Shown: positions 33,948-43,040, counted from the first letter of the stretch. The stretch is 64,000 nucleotides of DNA from JBBQZU01 sp041749535 (GCA_041749535.1 JBGTBE010000108.1:124001-188000), one strand, 5' to 3'. The notes: generated from the sequence alone by a model not told the origin. Numbers and translations are program-made.

Positions 33948-35372
33948 TTAGGCCTTGTCTAGTTTGAGCATGTTCGTCATTCCCGCTTCATTGATAGGCA
34001 TGCTGGCAATGTGAATTGTCAGGTCTCCATTCTTCACCAATTTTTGCTTTTTAAGAATGTATTTGATATCCGCCATGGTGTGGTCAGTGCTTACCATTTT
34101 GTCGTAATAAAATGTGCGAACTCCCCACACCAGAGACATTTGGGTGAGCAGGTTCTTATTTCCTGTAAAGAGAAAAATATTCGCCTTAGGACGTTGGCTT
34201 GATATCTTAAAGCCGGTGTAACCTGAGAAGGTCATGGTAATAATGGCTTTGGCCCCTACCCTGTTCGACAATCTCGTGGCATTAAAGCAAATAGAATCTG
34301 TGATGTACCTATCGGCATTTCCCTCAGCAGGTGGAAATTCATGGTGATAAATAGAATCCACTGACTCCACTTCCTTAACAATCTTCACCATGGTTTCAAT
34401 AACTTTCAAGGGATGTTTGCCCACTGATGTTTCAGCGCTCAGCATCACTGCATCTGCGCCATCAAGAACAGCATTGGCTACATCATTTACTTCAGCTCTT
34501 GTAGGGGTACTGCTCTCTATCATACTTTCCATCATCTGGGTAGCCACAATCACAGGCTTTCCATTGTTGAGGCTTTTCTTGATGAGCATTTTCTGAATCA
34601 ACGGTACATTCTGGAGTGGAATCTCAACCCCAAGATCTCCGCGGGCTACCATAATTCCATCAGTCTCTTTAATGATATCATCAATATCCTCAATGGCTTC
34701 AGGCTTCTCAATCTTCGCAATAATCCTTGCGTGCTTCTCCTTTGATTTAATTAAGTGTCGCAACTCAATTATATCACGGGCTGACCTTACGAACGATAAT
34801 CCTATCCAATCTACATCGAGGTCCAACACAAACATTAAATCATCAATATCTTTTTGAGTGAGACAAGGCTGTGATATCTTGGTGTTTGGCAGATTCACCC
34901 CTTTCTTGCTGGTAAGCGTTCCGCCCTGAACAACCTTTGCCTTCACTTCAGTCTTACCATCAGTTGAAGTGGTTTCAAGAATTAATTTGCCATCATCAAG
35001 GAGTATTCTTTCGCCCAATCTCACATCTCGCGCAAATTCAGGGTAACTCATAAAGAGTTTTTTCCCGCTTGCCATCTTCTCATCGGTCGTAAATGTCAAT
35101 TCCTGCCCTTCAATCAATTCCATTTTTCCGCCTTCAATCATACCCACACGTAATTTCGGGCCTTGCAGGTCAGCTAGAATTGAAGTGTTCGTGCCTAACC
35201 TCCTGTCTGCTTCCTTGATATTCTGAATGGTTTGGGCATGTTGTTCGTACGTGCCATGCGAAAAGTTGATACGACACACATCCAGGCCTGCTTCGATCAT
35301 AGACATTAAGGTCTCTGTACTATCAGATGCAGGACCCATTGTTGCAACAATTTTGGTTTTTTTCGATATCAT
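33948..35372 (-). CDS. pyk: pyruvate kinase
   Basis: Makes pyruvate and ATP from phosphoenolpyruvate. The 474-residue protein has KIEKPEAIEDIDDII, the metal-binding MVARGDLGVEIP and ATQMMESMI, and the N-terminal SDSTETLMSMIEAGLDVCRI. The C-terminal third holds the regulatory domain. The ATG overlaps the stop of the upstream IPExxxVDY gene (ATGA, 35369-35372), a conserved order in Bacteroidota with rnc further upstream. Confidence 0.97.
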   Translation of the reverse strand: MISKKTKIVATMGPASDSTETLMSMIEAGLDVCRINFSHGTYEQHAQTIQNIKEADRRLGTNTSILADLQGPKLRVGMIEGGKMELIEGQELTFTTDEKMASGKKLFMSYPEFARDVRLGERILLDDGKLILETTSTDGKTEVKAKVVQGGTLTSKKGVNLPNTKISQPCLTQKDIDDLMFVLDLDVDWIGLSFVRSARDIIELRHLIKSKEKHARIIAKIEKPEAIEDIDDIIKETDGIMVARGDLGVEIPLQNVPLIQKMLIKKSLNNGKPVIVATQMMESMIESSTPTRAEVNDVANAVLDGADAVMLSAETSVGKHPLKVIETMVKIVKEVESVDSIYHHEFPPAEGNADRYITDSICFNATRLSNRVGAKAIITMTFSGYTGFKISSQRPKANIFLFTGNKNLLTQMSLVWGVRTFYYDKMVSTDHTMADIKYILKKQKLVKNGDLTIHIASMPINEAGMTNMLKLDKA

Positions 35373-35788
35373 GCTGTAAGCAAAATGTTTTGTTTGGTTT
35401 TTAATGTCGAAATATCTACTAGGAAAGCCAATAGTACTTGTCTCACATTCTTCATTTTTCTAAGAATCTCATCTGCATCTATTCCTTCCGACTTATCAAT
35501 AATAAGAAGGTAGTCTGCTTTGGCTACTTCGGGTAGAACAAAGCCATTGACTGTCTTATTCTCTACCAGCCTATACTTCACATATTCGTAATCTGAAACG
35601 AAGGTGTAAAGTGAATGCATGGATGCTTCACCCTTTCTCCGCATCACTTCTACCGGTTTCTCCATTTTCATTGCAAGCCCCAATGCCCTATTTAGGCTCC
35701 AGCAAAGGCGGTAATCACTGTCTGAAGAGCATATTCCAATTAAAAAATATGGATATTCTTCAAATACATCAAGTGTAAGCCTTGGCAT
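35369..35788 (-). CDS. IPExxxVDY family protein
   Basis: A 139-residue protein of a Bacteroidota-restricted family named for its motif, seen here as LPEVAKADY. It has a compact alpha/beta pattern and no transmembrane helix. The gene lies between rnc and pyk, its usual place in flavobacteria. Function is not known. I start it at ATG 35788. An in-frame TTG at 35800 would add four residues. The stop overlaps the pyk start. Confidence 0.85.
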   Translation of the reverse strand: MPRLTLDVFEEYPYFLIGICSSDSDYRLCWSLNRALGLAMKMEKPVEVMRRKGEASMHSLYTFVSDYEYVKYRLVENKTVNGFVLPEVAKADYLLIIDKSEGIDADEILRKMKNVRQVLLAFLVDISTLKTKQNILLTA

Positions 35789-35829
35789 ACTTCTCGTCAA
35801 TTTGACACGAAGCTATGGAAAAAATGCTC

Positions 35830-36552
35830 TCAATCAGAATTAAGCTTCTGCAATCCTTCTTTCGCAGCATCTTGTTCTGCTTTTTTCTTCGAAAACCCTT
35901 CTCCAGTTCCCACAAGTTGGGCTCCGAGAAAAGCCCTGGAACTGAACACTTTTTTCCCTTCTACTTCTCTCAGAGGCTTGGTTTCGAAACGCAATTCCTG
36001 CTTTTTGCGGTGAGCCAACTCAAACAATCTGCTCTTGAAGTCAGCCTCCTGATCCTGCAGACCTTTAAGATCGGAAAATGAATCCAGCATGGATAATACA
36101 CCTTGCTTTACTGCCTCGAAACCTAAATCGAGATAGACTGCACCTACAATTGCTTCCAGCGCATTGCCTCCCAGTGATTCTCTAGCTGAATCAGCCTGTG
36201 AGTCTGTTTCGAGCAAAATATGGAGGTTCGCATTCTGGGCAATAAAGTTGAGATTCGTCCTGCTTACAACCCTACTCTTCATTTTTGTAAGATCACCTTC
36301 TTCGGCATTTGGGTAGTTATTGTAGAGATATTCAGCTACTACTGAGTCGAGAATCGTATCTCCAAGGAATTCAAGCCTCTCATTGCTACTCCCAGGATCA
36401 TTATGAATATTTCTTGCTGCAGACTTGTGCCTAAGCGCCTTGGTGTATAAATCAATGTTTTTTGGCTTCACATTGAGCGCTTTATAAACAGCACGGCTTA
36501 CTTTAATTTCTCTCTCGCTCCGTTTCTCTCTAAAAAGCCTCTCGAAGAACAA
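35830..36552 (-). CDS. rnc: ribonuclease III
   Basis: Cleaves double-stranded RNA in rRNA and mRNA processing. The catalytic domain has the signature NERLEFLGDTILDSVVAEYL and the C-terminal acidic residues in GGNALEAIVGAVYLDLG, and the final 70 residues form a double-stranded RNA-binding domain ending near KKKAEQDAAKEGL. I start at TTG 36552, giving 240 residues and no overlap with fabF. An ATG at 36633 would add 27 residues but lie 74 bases inside fabF. The exact start is uncertain. Confidence 0.92.
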   Translation of the reverse strand: MFFERLFREKRSEREIKVSRAVYKALNVKPKNIDLYTKALRHKSAARNIHNDPGSSNERLEFLGDTILDSVVAEYLYNNYPNAEEGDLTKMKSRVVSRTNLNFIAQNANLHILLETDSQADSARESLGGNALEAIVGAVYLDLGFEAVKQGVLSMLDSFSDLKGLQDQEADFKSRLFELAHRKKQELRFETKPLREVEGKKVFSSRAFLGAQLVGTGEGFSKKKAEQDAAKEGLQKLNSD

Positions 36553-36559
36553 GTTCGAT

Positions 36560-37813
36560 TTATCCTTTAAATTTCTTGAAAATCGCTGAAGTGTTGTGGC
36601 CTCCGAAACCAAAGGTGTTGCTAAGCGCTGCATTCACAACTCGCTCTTGCGCTTGGTTGAATGTGAAGTTCAACTTGTTATCAATTTCTGGATCTTCTTC
36701 TTGGAAATTGATGGTTGGAGGTACAATATTGTGGTAAACTGCATAAATCGATGCAATGGCTTCAATAGCTCCCGCTGCACCGAGTAAATGTCCTGTCATG
36801 CTCTTGGTTGAAGATATATTCAACTTATAAGCATGTTCTTTAAAGGTTTGCTTTATCGCTTTGGTTTCTGCGATATCGCCAAGGGGTGTTGATGTACCAT
36901 GAACATTCACATAATCAATGTCACCAACATTCATTTCAGCATCGCTCAATGCGGCACGCATTACATTCAATGCGCCTAAACCTTCCGGGTGTGGAGCTGT
37001 GATATGGTATGCATCAGCTGACATGCCACCTCCACCAATCTCGCAATAAATCTTTGCGCCCCTTCTTTTTGCATGCTCAAGTTCTTCGATTATAAGAGCA
37101 CCAGCACCTTCGCCCAGAACAAATCCATCACGTGTTCGATCGAATGGTCTGGATGCCGTGGAGGGTGAATCATTTCTTTGAGATAGAGCATGGAGGGCAT
37201 TAAAGCCGCCAACACCTGCTTCATTCACTGCGGCTTCAGAACCTCCTGTAATAAATGCATCAGCCTTGCCAAGGCGAATCAAGTTGAAGGCATCAATAAT
37301 CGCATTTGTAGAAGATGCGCAGGCAGATACTGTGGTATAATTGGGTCCTCTGAAACCAAACTTAATTGAAATCAAACCTGATGCGATATCAGCAATCATC
37401 TTAGGAATAAAGAAAGGATTAAACCTCGGTGTACCGTCTCCTCTGGCAAAATCTGAAACTTCGTCGAGAAATGTTTTGAGACCGCCAATTCCAGAACCCC
37501 ATATAACTCCAATTCTATCAGGATCAATCTTTTCAATATCCATTCCAGAATCCTTGACAGCCTCCTCAGCAACTACCAATGCGTAGTGTGCATAAGGGTC
37601 TTGCTTGCGGACTTCTTTACGCTCTATAAAACTGAAAACATCAAAATTCTTGACTTCGCAAGCAAATTGTGTTTTAAATTTTGAAGCATCGAAATGGGTA
37701 ATTGGAGCAGCACCGCTTACCCCCTCCGTTAACCCTTTCCAGAATTCCTGGGCTGTGTTACCGATGGGAGTAAGCGCACCGATGCCTGTTACGACAACGC
37801 GTTTGAGCTCCAT
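36560..37813 (-). CDS. fabF: 3-oxoacyl-[acyl-carrier-protein] synthase II
   Basis: Elongates fatty acids, condensing malonyl-ACP with acyl-ACP. The 417-residue protein has the catalytic Cys in VSACASSTNAIIDA, His in NVHGTSTPLGD and His in KSMTGHLLGAAGAIEA. It is 12 bases downstream of acpP, its substrate carrier, and is followed by rnc, the standard flavobacterial order acpP-fabF-rnc. Confidence 0.97.
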   Translation of the reverse strand: MELKRVVVTGIGALTPIGNTAQEFWKGLTEGVSGAAPITHFDASKFKTQFACEVKNFDVFSFIERKEVRKQDPYAHYALVVAEEAVKDSGMDIEKIDPDRIGVIWGSGIGGLKTFLDEVSDFARGDGTPRFNPFFIPKMIADIASGLISIKFGFRGPNYTTVSACASSTNAIIDAFNLIRLGKADAFITGGSEAAVNEAGVGGFNALHALSQRNDSPSTASRPFDRTRDGFVLGEGAGALIIEELEHAKRRGAKIYCEIGGGGMSADAYHITAPHPEGLGALNVMRAALSDAEMNVGDIDYVNVHGTSTPLGDIAETKAIKQTFKEHAYKLNISSTKSMTGHLLGAAGAIEAIASIYAVYHNIVPPTINFQEEDPEIDNKLNFTFNQAQERVVNAALSNTFGFGGHNTSAIFKKFKG

Positions 37814-37825
37814 AACGTTAAAGTA

Positions 37826-38062
37826 TTACTTTACGTTGTTCTGAATGTATTCAACTGCCTGGCCAACTGTGCCGATCTTCTCAGCCTGATCATCCGGAAT
37901 AGCAATATTGAATTCTTTTTCAAATTCCATGATTAGCTCAACTGTATCGAGCGAATCTGCTCCGAGATCATTCGTAAAACTTGCTTCGGGTGTAACTTCA
38001 GACTCGTCCACACCGAGTTTGTCAACAATGATCTTAGTAACTTTTGACTTGATGTCTGACAT
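37826..38062 (-). CDS. acpP: acyl carrier protein
   Basis: A 78-residue acidic four-helix protein that carries growing fatty-acyl chains. The phosphopantetheine attachment Ser is in NDLGADSLDTVELIMEFE. It leads the acpP-fabF-rnc run. The upstream gap (38063-38130, minus strand) contains TTATTTGC, an imperfect -7 box, and a T-rich leader. Confidence 0.97.
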   Translation of the reverse strand: MSDIKSKVTKIIVDKLGVDESEVTPEASFTNDLGADSLDTVELIMEFEKEFNIAIPDDQAEKIGTVGQAVEYIQNNVK

Positions 38063-38130
38063 GACAGTACAGATTTAGTGTTTGATTTTGGACTGCAAAT
38101 AAATGAATAATAGCCCGTATTACAAAATAG

Positions 38131-38826
38131 CTAAAAGTATTCCACCAATATCTCATTCAACGGCTTTTTTGAAATCTTTGGTACGCGCGCTTCTGCATGC
38201 GAATAACCCAATGGAATCAGCAAATACGGTCTTTCATTATCCGGTCTCTTAAGGATTCTGGCTAAAAACTTCATCGGGCTTGGGGTATGAGTAAGAGCAA
38301 CCAGACCAGCCATGTGGATCGCAGAAAGCATCAAACCTACCGCAATGCCAACCGATTCACTCACGTAGTAATTATTGTGTTTCTGCCCACTCTCGTCCAG
38401 ATCAAATATTTTCTTAAAAACAATAATAAGATATGGAGCCTCTTCTAGAAAAGGCTTTATATGGTCTGTACCGAACGGTTTCAAATCATCAAGCCATTCT
38501 TGGGTCATTCGATTACTATAGTTTTGATACTCTTCTTCTTCTGCTGCTTCTCTGATTCTCTTCTTAAGCTCAGCATTGCCCACTACACAAAACGTCCATG
38601 GCTGTTTATTTGCTCCCGATGGAGCTGAGCCTGCCGCCTTTATTATTTCCTGAACAATTGTGTATGGTACTTGCCTGTCACTGAAATGCCTTACACTACG
38701 TCGTGATTGCATCCTAGATCGATAATCAGCCACCCTCTCCAACATCTCTGACTCGTTATAATTCAGTGGCTTATATTGTTCAAATGAATGGGTTTCATGA
38801 TTCGAACCTAACCGTTCCTTGTTCAT
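38131..38826 (-). CDS. nitroreductase-fold flavoprotein, iodotyrosine deiodinase-like
   Basis: A 231-residue FMN protein (RRSVRHF motif near the N-terminus, SAPSGANKQPW after it). A lid segment contains Glu99, Tyr103 and Lys124, spaced E-x3-Y-x20-K as in the substrate-binding lid of iodotyrosine deiodinase. A Thr in the loop THTPSP is placed like the residue that steers FMN chemistry. C-terminal segments such as PLGYSHAEARVP also resemble that subfamily. It should reductively dehalogenate halotyrosines, although the natural bacterial substrate is not known. The ATG at 38826 follows the PPK2 gene by four bases. Confidence 0.85.
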   Translation of the reverse strand: MNKERLGSNHETHSFEQYKPLNYNESEMLERVADYRSRMQSRRSVRHFSDRQVPYTIVQEIIKAAGSAPSGANKQPWTFCVVGNAELKKRIREAAEEEEYQNYSNRMTQEWLDDLKPFGTDHIKPFLEEAPYLIIVFKKIFDLDESGQKHNNYYVSESVGIAVGLMLSAIHMAGLVALTHTPSPMKFLARILKRPDNERPYLLIPLGYSHAEARVPKISKKPLNEILVEYF

Positions 38827-38830
38827 TTTT

Positions 38831-39730
38831 TTAGTCTTTCTCAGCAAGCAGGCTGTTCTTGGCTTCCTGAAGTTTTACCAACTGCTCTTCAGAAACATGA
38901 GGATATTTCAGAGGCAGGGTTTTGAATCTCCTGAATATTGTGGCACCAAGCGCAATCCGGGCGAACCATCTGTCGTCAGCGGGTATCACATACCATGGGG
39001 CATGTTCAGTACTCGTATGGCTTAGCATGTCTTCATATGCTTCCATATATTCATCCCACAGTGCCCTTTCCTTTAAATCTCCAAGGCTGAACTTCCAGTT
39101 TTTTTCCGGATTATCAAGCCGTTCAAGAAACTGCTTTTTTTGTTCTTCCCTGCTGCTATATAAGAAAAGCTTAATAATAGTCACTCCATTCTCTGAAAGG
39201 TAGCGCTCCCAATCATTGATTTGCCTGAAGCGCATCCTGAAGAATTTCTTGCCCAATTTGGATATATCATCTATTCCTGGAATATTCTCCTTAAGAACGA
39301 ATTCAGGATGGACCCTGCATGCCAAAACATTCTCGTAATGACTTCTTACAAAAATGGATATATCGCCTCTTGACGGGAGGTCAAGATTGTGTCGCCAGAG
39401 ATAGTCATGACTGAGTTCAGAATCATCAGGTGCTTTGTATGAATTTACTTTTACATTCACAGGGTTGAGTCCGCTCATGACATGCTTCACTGCACTGTCC
39501 TTTCCGGCAGCGTCCATCGCTTGAATAATGATTAGTACGCTGTGACTCTTAGATGCATAAAGCATATCCTGCATTTCACGCAGGTGTACCAGGCCACTCT
39601 CCATCATCTCAGCTGCTACTTCTTTCGTGATGCCTTTGTTATCTTTATGAATATCAGTATGGTAATTTTTCAGTTTTATCTTCTCACCAGGTGGGACAAG
39701 CATATTCTTCAACGCTTTCTCATATGTCAT
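38831..39730 (-). CDS. ppk2: polyphosphate kinase 2 family protein
   Basis: Phosphorylates nucleotides using polyphosphate. The 299-residue protein has the Walker A-like loop IQAMDAAGKDSAVKHV, the DYLWRHNLDLPSRGDISIF segment, and the Walker B-like FLYSSREEQ region, typical of PPK2. The class (ADP, AMP or broad) cannot be set from this. It precedes the deiodinase-like gene with four bases between them and may be co-transcribed. A -7 box with one mismatch, TACATTTC, lies upstream. Confidence 0.92.
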   Translation of the reverse strand: MTYEKALKNMLVPPGEKIKLKNYHTDIHKDNKGITKEVAAEMMESGLVHLREMQDMLYASKSHSVLIIIQAMDAAGKDSAVKHVMSGLNPVNVKVNSYKAPDDSELSHDYLWRHNLDLPSRGDISIFVRSHYENVLACRVHPEFVLKENIPGIDDISKLGKKFFRMRFRQINDWERYLSENGVTIIKLFLYSSREEQKKQFLERLDNPEKNWKFSLGDLKERALWDEYMEAYEDMLSHTSTEHAPWYVIPADDRWFARIALGATIFRRFKTLPLKYPHVSEEQLVKLQEAKNSLLAEKD

Positions 39731-39891
39731 GATTTCAAGTTTAAATAGTGAAATGTAGGATGACTTTCAAAAGTAACAAAATAATAGGTGCAAGGCAGTA
39801 ATCTTGGCGGTTTGACTGACTATAAACCAGGCGAAAAGCAAGATCAGCATCAATAGAACATTCACATGCGACGAGTCTCCAGCTAAAATCA

Positions 39892-39899
39892 TAGATTTG
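39892..39899 (+). promoter_or_regulatory. -7 box of purN
   Basis: TAGATTTG is an exact TAnnTTTG match with 17 bases between it and the purN ATG. No clear -33 element. Confidence 0.45.
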
Positions 39900-39916
39900 G
39901 CTCAGCTAAACACGAT

Positions 39917-40507
39917 ATGCACAAATTTGCAATATTCGGATCTGGAAGCGGTTCTAATGCGCTTAATATTCTGAACCATTTCCAAAAGAGTAACCAGTTT
40001 CAAGTAGGACTTGTTATCACAAATAGAAAAGGTGCAGGTATTTTACAACACGCTGCTCACTTTCAAGTACCTTCCCTTCATATCCCATCTAACGAGTTCA
40101 AAGAAAGACCCCGGCACATTGTATCGACACTTAGGGATCATCAGATAGACTTCATAGTACTGGCGGGTTTTCTTTTGAAAATACCAGATGAAGTGGTCGA
40201 AGCCTTCGATGGCAAAATGGTAAATATCCACCCTTCCTTACTCCCAGCTTTTGGTGGTTCTGGCATGTATGGCGACAAGGTACATGAAGCGGTGTTGAAA
40301 AGCGGTGTTTCAGAGAGTGGAATTACCATTCATTTCGTAAATGAACATTACGACGAAGGAAAAACCATTTTTCAAGCCAAGGTGGAAGTAAGAAAGGACG
40401 ACACCGCTCAATCACTGCGTGAGCGAATCCAAAAACTTGAGCATCAATGGTTCCCTCTGATTTTGGAAAAGATCATGATCAAAATATTTAAGGCAGGTGC
40501 GCATTGA
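39917..40507 (+). CDS. purN: phosphoribosylglycinamide formyltransferase
   Basis: Transfers a formyl group from 10-formyl-tetrahydrofolate to glycinamide ribonucleotide in purine synthesis. The 196-residue protein has the phosphate loop FGSGSGSNALNIL, and the catalytic Asn-His-Asp are in VNIHPSLLPAFGG and the following VHEAVLKSG region. The 11-base overlap with rnhA shows shared transcription. Confidence 0.95.
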   Translation: MHKFAIFGSGSGSNALNILNHFQKSNQFQVGLVITNRKGAGILQHAAHFQVPSLHIPSNEFKERPRHIVSTLRDHQIDFIVLAGFLLKIPDEVVEAFDGKMVNIHPSLLPAFGGSGMYGDKVHEAVLKSGVSESGITIHFVNEHYDEGKTIFQAKVEVRKDDTAQSLRERIQKLEHQWFPLILEKIMIKIFKAGAH

Positions 40508-40967
40508 AATATATACTGATGGGGCTGCCAAGGGTAACCCAGGTCCGGGAGGATACGGTGCCATTCTCATTTCCGAACAGAATCACTATAAGGAGTTGTC
40601 CAGTGGTTTCAGACGAACTACAAATAACAGGATGGAACTTCTAGCGGTGATTGCTGCGTTGGAAGCATTAAAGCAGCCTTCTGAAAATGTTACTGTTTAC
40701 AGTGATAGTAAGTATGTGGTGGACGCAATTGAAAAGAAATGGCTTCAAAATTGGGTCAAACGAGGATTCGCGAAGACAAAGAATCCAGACTTATGGAAAA
40801 GGTATTTGGAAGCTTCCGGCCCTCATAAAGTCAAATTTGTTTGGATCAAAGGGCACAACGGACACAAGTACAATGAGCGATGTGACTTCTTGGCTGTTGC
40901 TGCTTCACAAAAACCCAATCTACCAATAGACAGTGGATTTGAAGTCAATCATGAAGGTCTTTTTTAA
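40497..40967 (+). CDS. rnhA: ribonuclease HI
   Basis: Removes RNA from RNA-DNA hybrids. The 156-residue protein has the catalytic acidic residues: Asp in YTDGAAKGNPGPGGYG, Glu in RMELLAVIAAL, Asp in YSDSKYVVDAIEK, and Asp near the end with His in KGHNGHKYNERCD. Translation begins at GTG 40497, 11 bases inside purN. There is no ATG near the conserved YTDG. Confidence 0.95.
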   Translation: MRIEIYTDGAAKGNPGPGGYGAILISEQNHYKELSSGFRRTTNNRMELLAVIAALEALKQPSENVTVYSDSKYVVDAIEKKWLQNWVKRGFAKTKNPDLWKRYLEASGPHKVKFVWIKGHNGHKYNERCDFLAVAASQKPNLPIDSGFEVNHEGLF

Positions 40968-40975
40968 CAGCATCT

Positions 40976-41905
40976 TCATTCGTCTACTAAGAGAATATCG
41001 AAGTCCACAATATCAACGAAAAGTTGAATTCTCTGATCAATCTCTTCATTGGTCAGGTTTTGGAGTCTGTCGGTGCCAAACTTCTCCACAGTAAAACTCG
41101 CCATCGCCGAACCAACCACAATTCCTCTTTTCATATTCTCGAAAGAAATATCACGCGAGTTGGCCAAGTAACCTATAAAGCCACCTGCAAAAGTATCACC
41201 AGCGCCAGTGGGGTCCATTACATCTTCTAGAGGAAGTGCTGGAGAAAAAAACATGTTCGTTTTATCCATGAGTAAGGCTCCATTCTCCCCCTTTTTGATA
41301 ATCAGGTATTTGGGCCCCATTTCTAATATCTTTCTCGCACCTCTCACAAGGCTGTATTCTCCGCTCAATTGTCTCGTTTCCTCATCATTGATTGCCAAAA
41401 CATCAACGTGAGACAGCACATTCTTGAGATCATCCATGGCCGTATCCATCCAAAAATTCATTGTGTCGAGCACGACTAGTTTAGGTCGGAATTTCATCTG
41501 GTTTAGAACCGAAAGCTGAATAGCTGGAGCTAGATTTCCAAGCATTAAAAAATCGCATTCACGGTATGATTCAGGAAGCACAGGATCAAATCCAGCAAGT
41601 ACATTCAACTGAGTATCAAGAGTATCTCGCGAGTTCATATCAAAATTATACTTCCCTTCCCAAAAGAATGACTTCTCCCCTTTTATTATTTCCAAGCCAT
41701 CCAAATTGATATTTCTGGCTTCAAGGTCACTGAGAAAAGAAGTGGGAAAATCATCGCCTATTACCGAGACGAGATTGACTTGATGTGTAAAAAAACTTGC
41801 TGCAAGGCTAATGTATGTTGCTGCCCCTCCTACTATCTTTTCAGAATTTAGGAAAGGTGTGGAGATTTTGTCGAATGCTACAGTTCCTACTACGAGTACA
41901 CTCAT
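40976..41905 (-). CDS. PfkB-family carbohydrate kinase
   Basis: A 309-residue ribokinase-fold sugar kinase. The C-terminal signature DPTGAGDTFAGGFIGY holds the catalytic Asp and anion hole. The N-terminal GGAATYISLAASF matches PfkB type 1. The sugar is not known, and no adjacent gene reveals it. It converges with rnhA (eight-base gap). The -7 box TATATTTG lies 13 bases upstream of the ATG. Confidence 0.9.
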   Translation of the reverse strand: MSVLVVGTVAFDKISTPFLNSEKIVGGAATYISLAASFFTHQVNLVSVIGDDFPTSFLSDLEARNINLDGLEIIKGEKSFFWEGKYNFDMNSRDTLDTQLNVLAGFDPVLPESYRECDFLMLGNLAPAIQLSVLNQMKFRPKLVVLDTMNFWMDTAMDDLKNVLSHVDVLAINDEETRQLSGEYSLVRGARKILEMGPKYLIIKKGENGALLMDKTNMFFSPALPLEDVMDPTGAGDTFAGGFIGYLANSRDISFENMKRGIVVGSAMASFTVEKFGTDRLQNLTNEEIDQRIQLFVDIVDFDILLVDE

Positions 41906-41918
41906 TGAAATTTTTCTT

Positions 41919-41926
41919 CAAATATA
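41919..41926 (-). promoter_or_regulatory. -7 box of the PfkB kinase gene
   Basis: TATATTTG on the minus strand is an exact TAnnTTTG match. Only 13 bases separate it from the ATG at 41905, so the leader is very short. Confidence 0.45.
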
Positions 41927-41957
41927 TTGCTTAATCTGAACTTTTCAGCTAATATTG
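41927..41957 (+). promoter_or_regulatory. candidate promoter of tRNA-Asn
   Basis: TTG (41927-41929), 20 bases, then TAATATTG (41950-41957), one base off TAnnTTTG. It lies 23 bases upstream of the mature tRNA and next to the -7 box of the divergent kinase gene. Confidence 0.4.
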
Positions 41958-41980
41958 CAGCCCGAAATTGAGTTTATCAC

Positions 41981-42054
41981 TCCTCCTTAGCTCAGCTGGT
42001 TAGAGCATCTGACTGTTAATCAGAGGGTCCTTGGTTCGAGCCCAAGAGGGGGAG
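41981..42054 (+). tRNA. tRNA-Asn (GTT)
   Basis: A 74-base cloverleaf. The acceptor stem TCCTCCT pairs with AGGGGGA (42047-42053), with one G-U pair. The anticodon stem is TCTGA/TCAGA and the loop CTGTTAA has anticodon GTT at 42015-42017. The T arm is CTTGG-TTCGAGC-CCAAG and the discriminator base is G54. CCA is not encoded, so it must be added after transcription. An intrinsic terminator follows two bases later. Confidence 0.97.
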
Positions 42055-42055
42055 C

Positions 42056-42084
42056 AAAAGGTCTGCGCATGCAGACCTTTTTTT
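42056..42084 (+). terminator. intrinsic terminator after tRNA-Asn
   Basis: AAAAGGTCTGC (42056-42066) and GCAGACCTTTT (42071-42081) form an 11-pair stem with a GCAT loop, and the run of T continues to 42084. It follows the tRNA by one base. Confidence 0.85.
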
Positions 42085-42197
42085 ATCCTTCTTATTTTCC
42101 CTTAATATCTGGTATTAGTCAATGGACGTAAATAACTAAACGACCGAAAAATTTTCAATTATATTTATCCCCTTAAAGATTTACGCCTCTTCAAAAA

Positions 42198-43040
42198 ATG
42201 AAAAAGAAATTAATCATTGTTCCTACTGACTTCTCAAAAGTTGGACATACGGCGCTCAACCATGCCGTAAAAGTTGCACAAACCACTGCTTCTCACATTC
42301 TTCTCGTTCATATCGTCCCTGATGTGGAGTTTCTCACTGAGGCCAAAGCAAAGTTGGTAGCTGCTCAAAAGTTAGCGAAGGAAGAATACCAATTTGAAAT
42401 CGATGTTCTCGCTAGAGTTGGTACGATATATGAAGATGTATCCGAGGTGGTAGAAGAGCTTGATGCTTCATTAGTGATTATGGGGACTCATGGGCTCAGG
42501 GGAATGCAATTCATCACGGGTAGCCGGGCACTCCGTGTGGTTACAGGTGGAAATGTCCCATTCCTTATTGTTCAGGAGAAGGAAATTGGCCCGAACGGAT
42601 ATGATGACATTGTGGTGCCTCTAGACCTTAATCAAGAAACCAAGCAAAAATTGAACTTGGTCGCTGCTACAGCCAAGTATTTCAATTCTAAGGTACACAT
42701 TATTGTTCCTGGTGAGACGGACGACTTTCTAAAGAATCAAATAACCCGCAATATGAATTTTGCCAAAAGTTATTTTGATGAATTAGGAATTCCTTACACA
42801 ACACATATAAGTGAAGAAAAAAGCGATGATTTCGATGATGCGGTAATACGGCATGCACATGATGTGAAAGCTGACCTCATATGCATTATGAATCTTCCTG
42901 GAAGCAGCCTTGCGCACATAATTGGCACCAATTATGTTCAGAACATTATCACCAACAAAGATCATATTCCTGTAATGGTTTTGAATCCTAAGGAAACAAC
43001 TACGGTTAGCATCTTTGGTGCCTATAGTGGCATAGGTTAG
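42198..43040 (+). CDS. universal stress protein with two tandem USP domains
   Basis: A 280-residue cytosolic protein of two UspA-type domains. Domain 1 (residues 1-135) starts KLIIVPTDFSKVGHTALNHA and ends GTHGLRGMQFITGSRALRVV plus PFLIV, the ATP-binding pattern. Domain 2 (about 138-275) is more diverged, with DLICIMNLPGSSLAHIIG. The exact stress role is unknown. A one-mismatch -7 box, TATATTTA, lies before the ATG. Its stop interlocks with that of the convergent phosphatase gene in the bases TTAG (43037-43040). Confidence 0.92.
   Translation: MKKKLIIVPTDFSKVGHTALNHAVKVAQTTASHILLVHIVPDVEFLTEAKAKLVAAQKLAKEEYQFEIDVLARVGTIYEDVSEVVEELDASLVIMGTHGLRGMQFITGSRALRVVTGGNVPFLIVQEKEIGPNGYDDIVVPLDLNQETKQKLNLVAATAKYFNSKVHIIVPGETDDFLKNQITRNMNFAKSYFDELGIPYTTHISEEKSDDFDDAVIRHAHDVKADLICIMNLPGSSLAHIIGTNYVQNIITNKDHIPVMVLNPKETTTVSIFGAYSGIG

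Noticed and set aside
36552..36633. ATG start for rnc inside fabF
   Set aside because: It would overlap fabF by 74 bases and add a non-conserved N-terminus. TTG 36552 gives the usual length.
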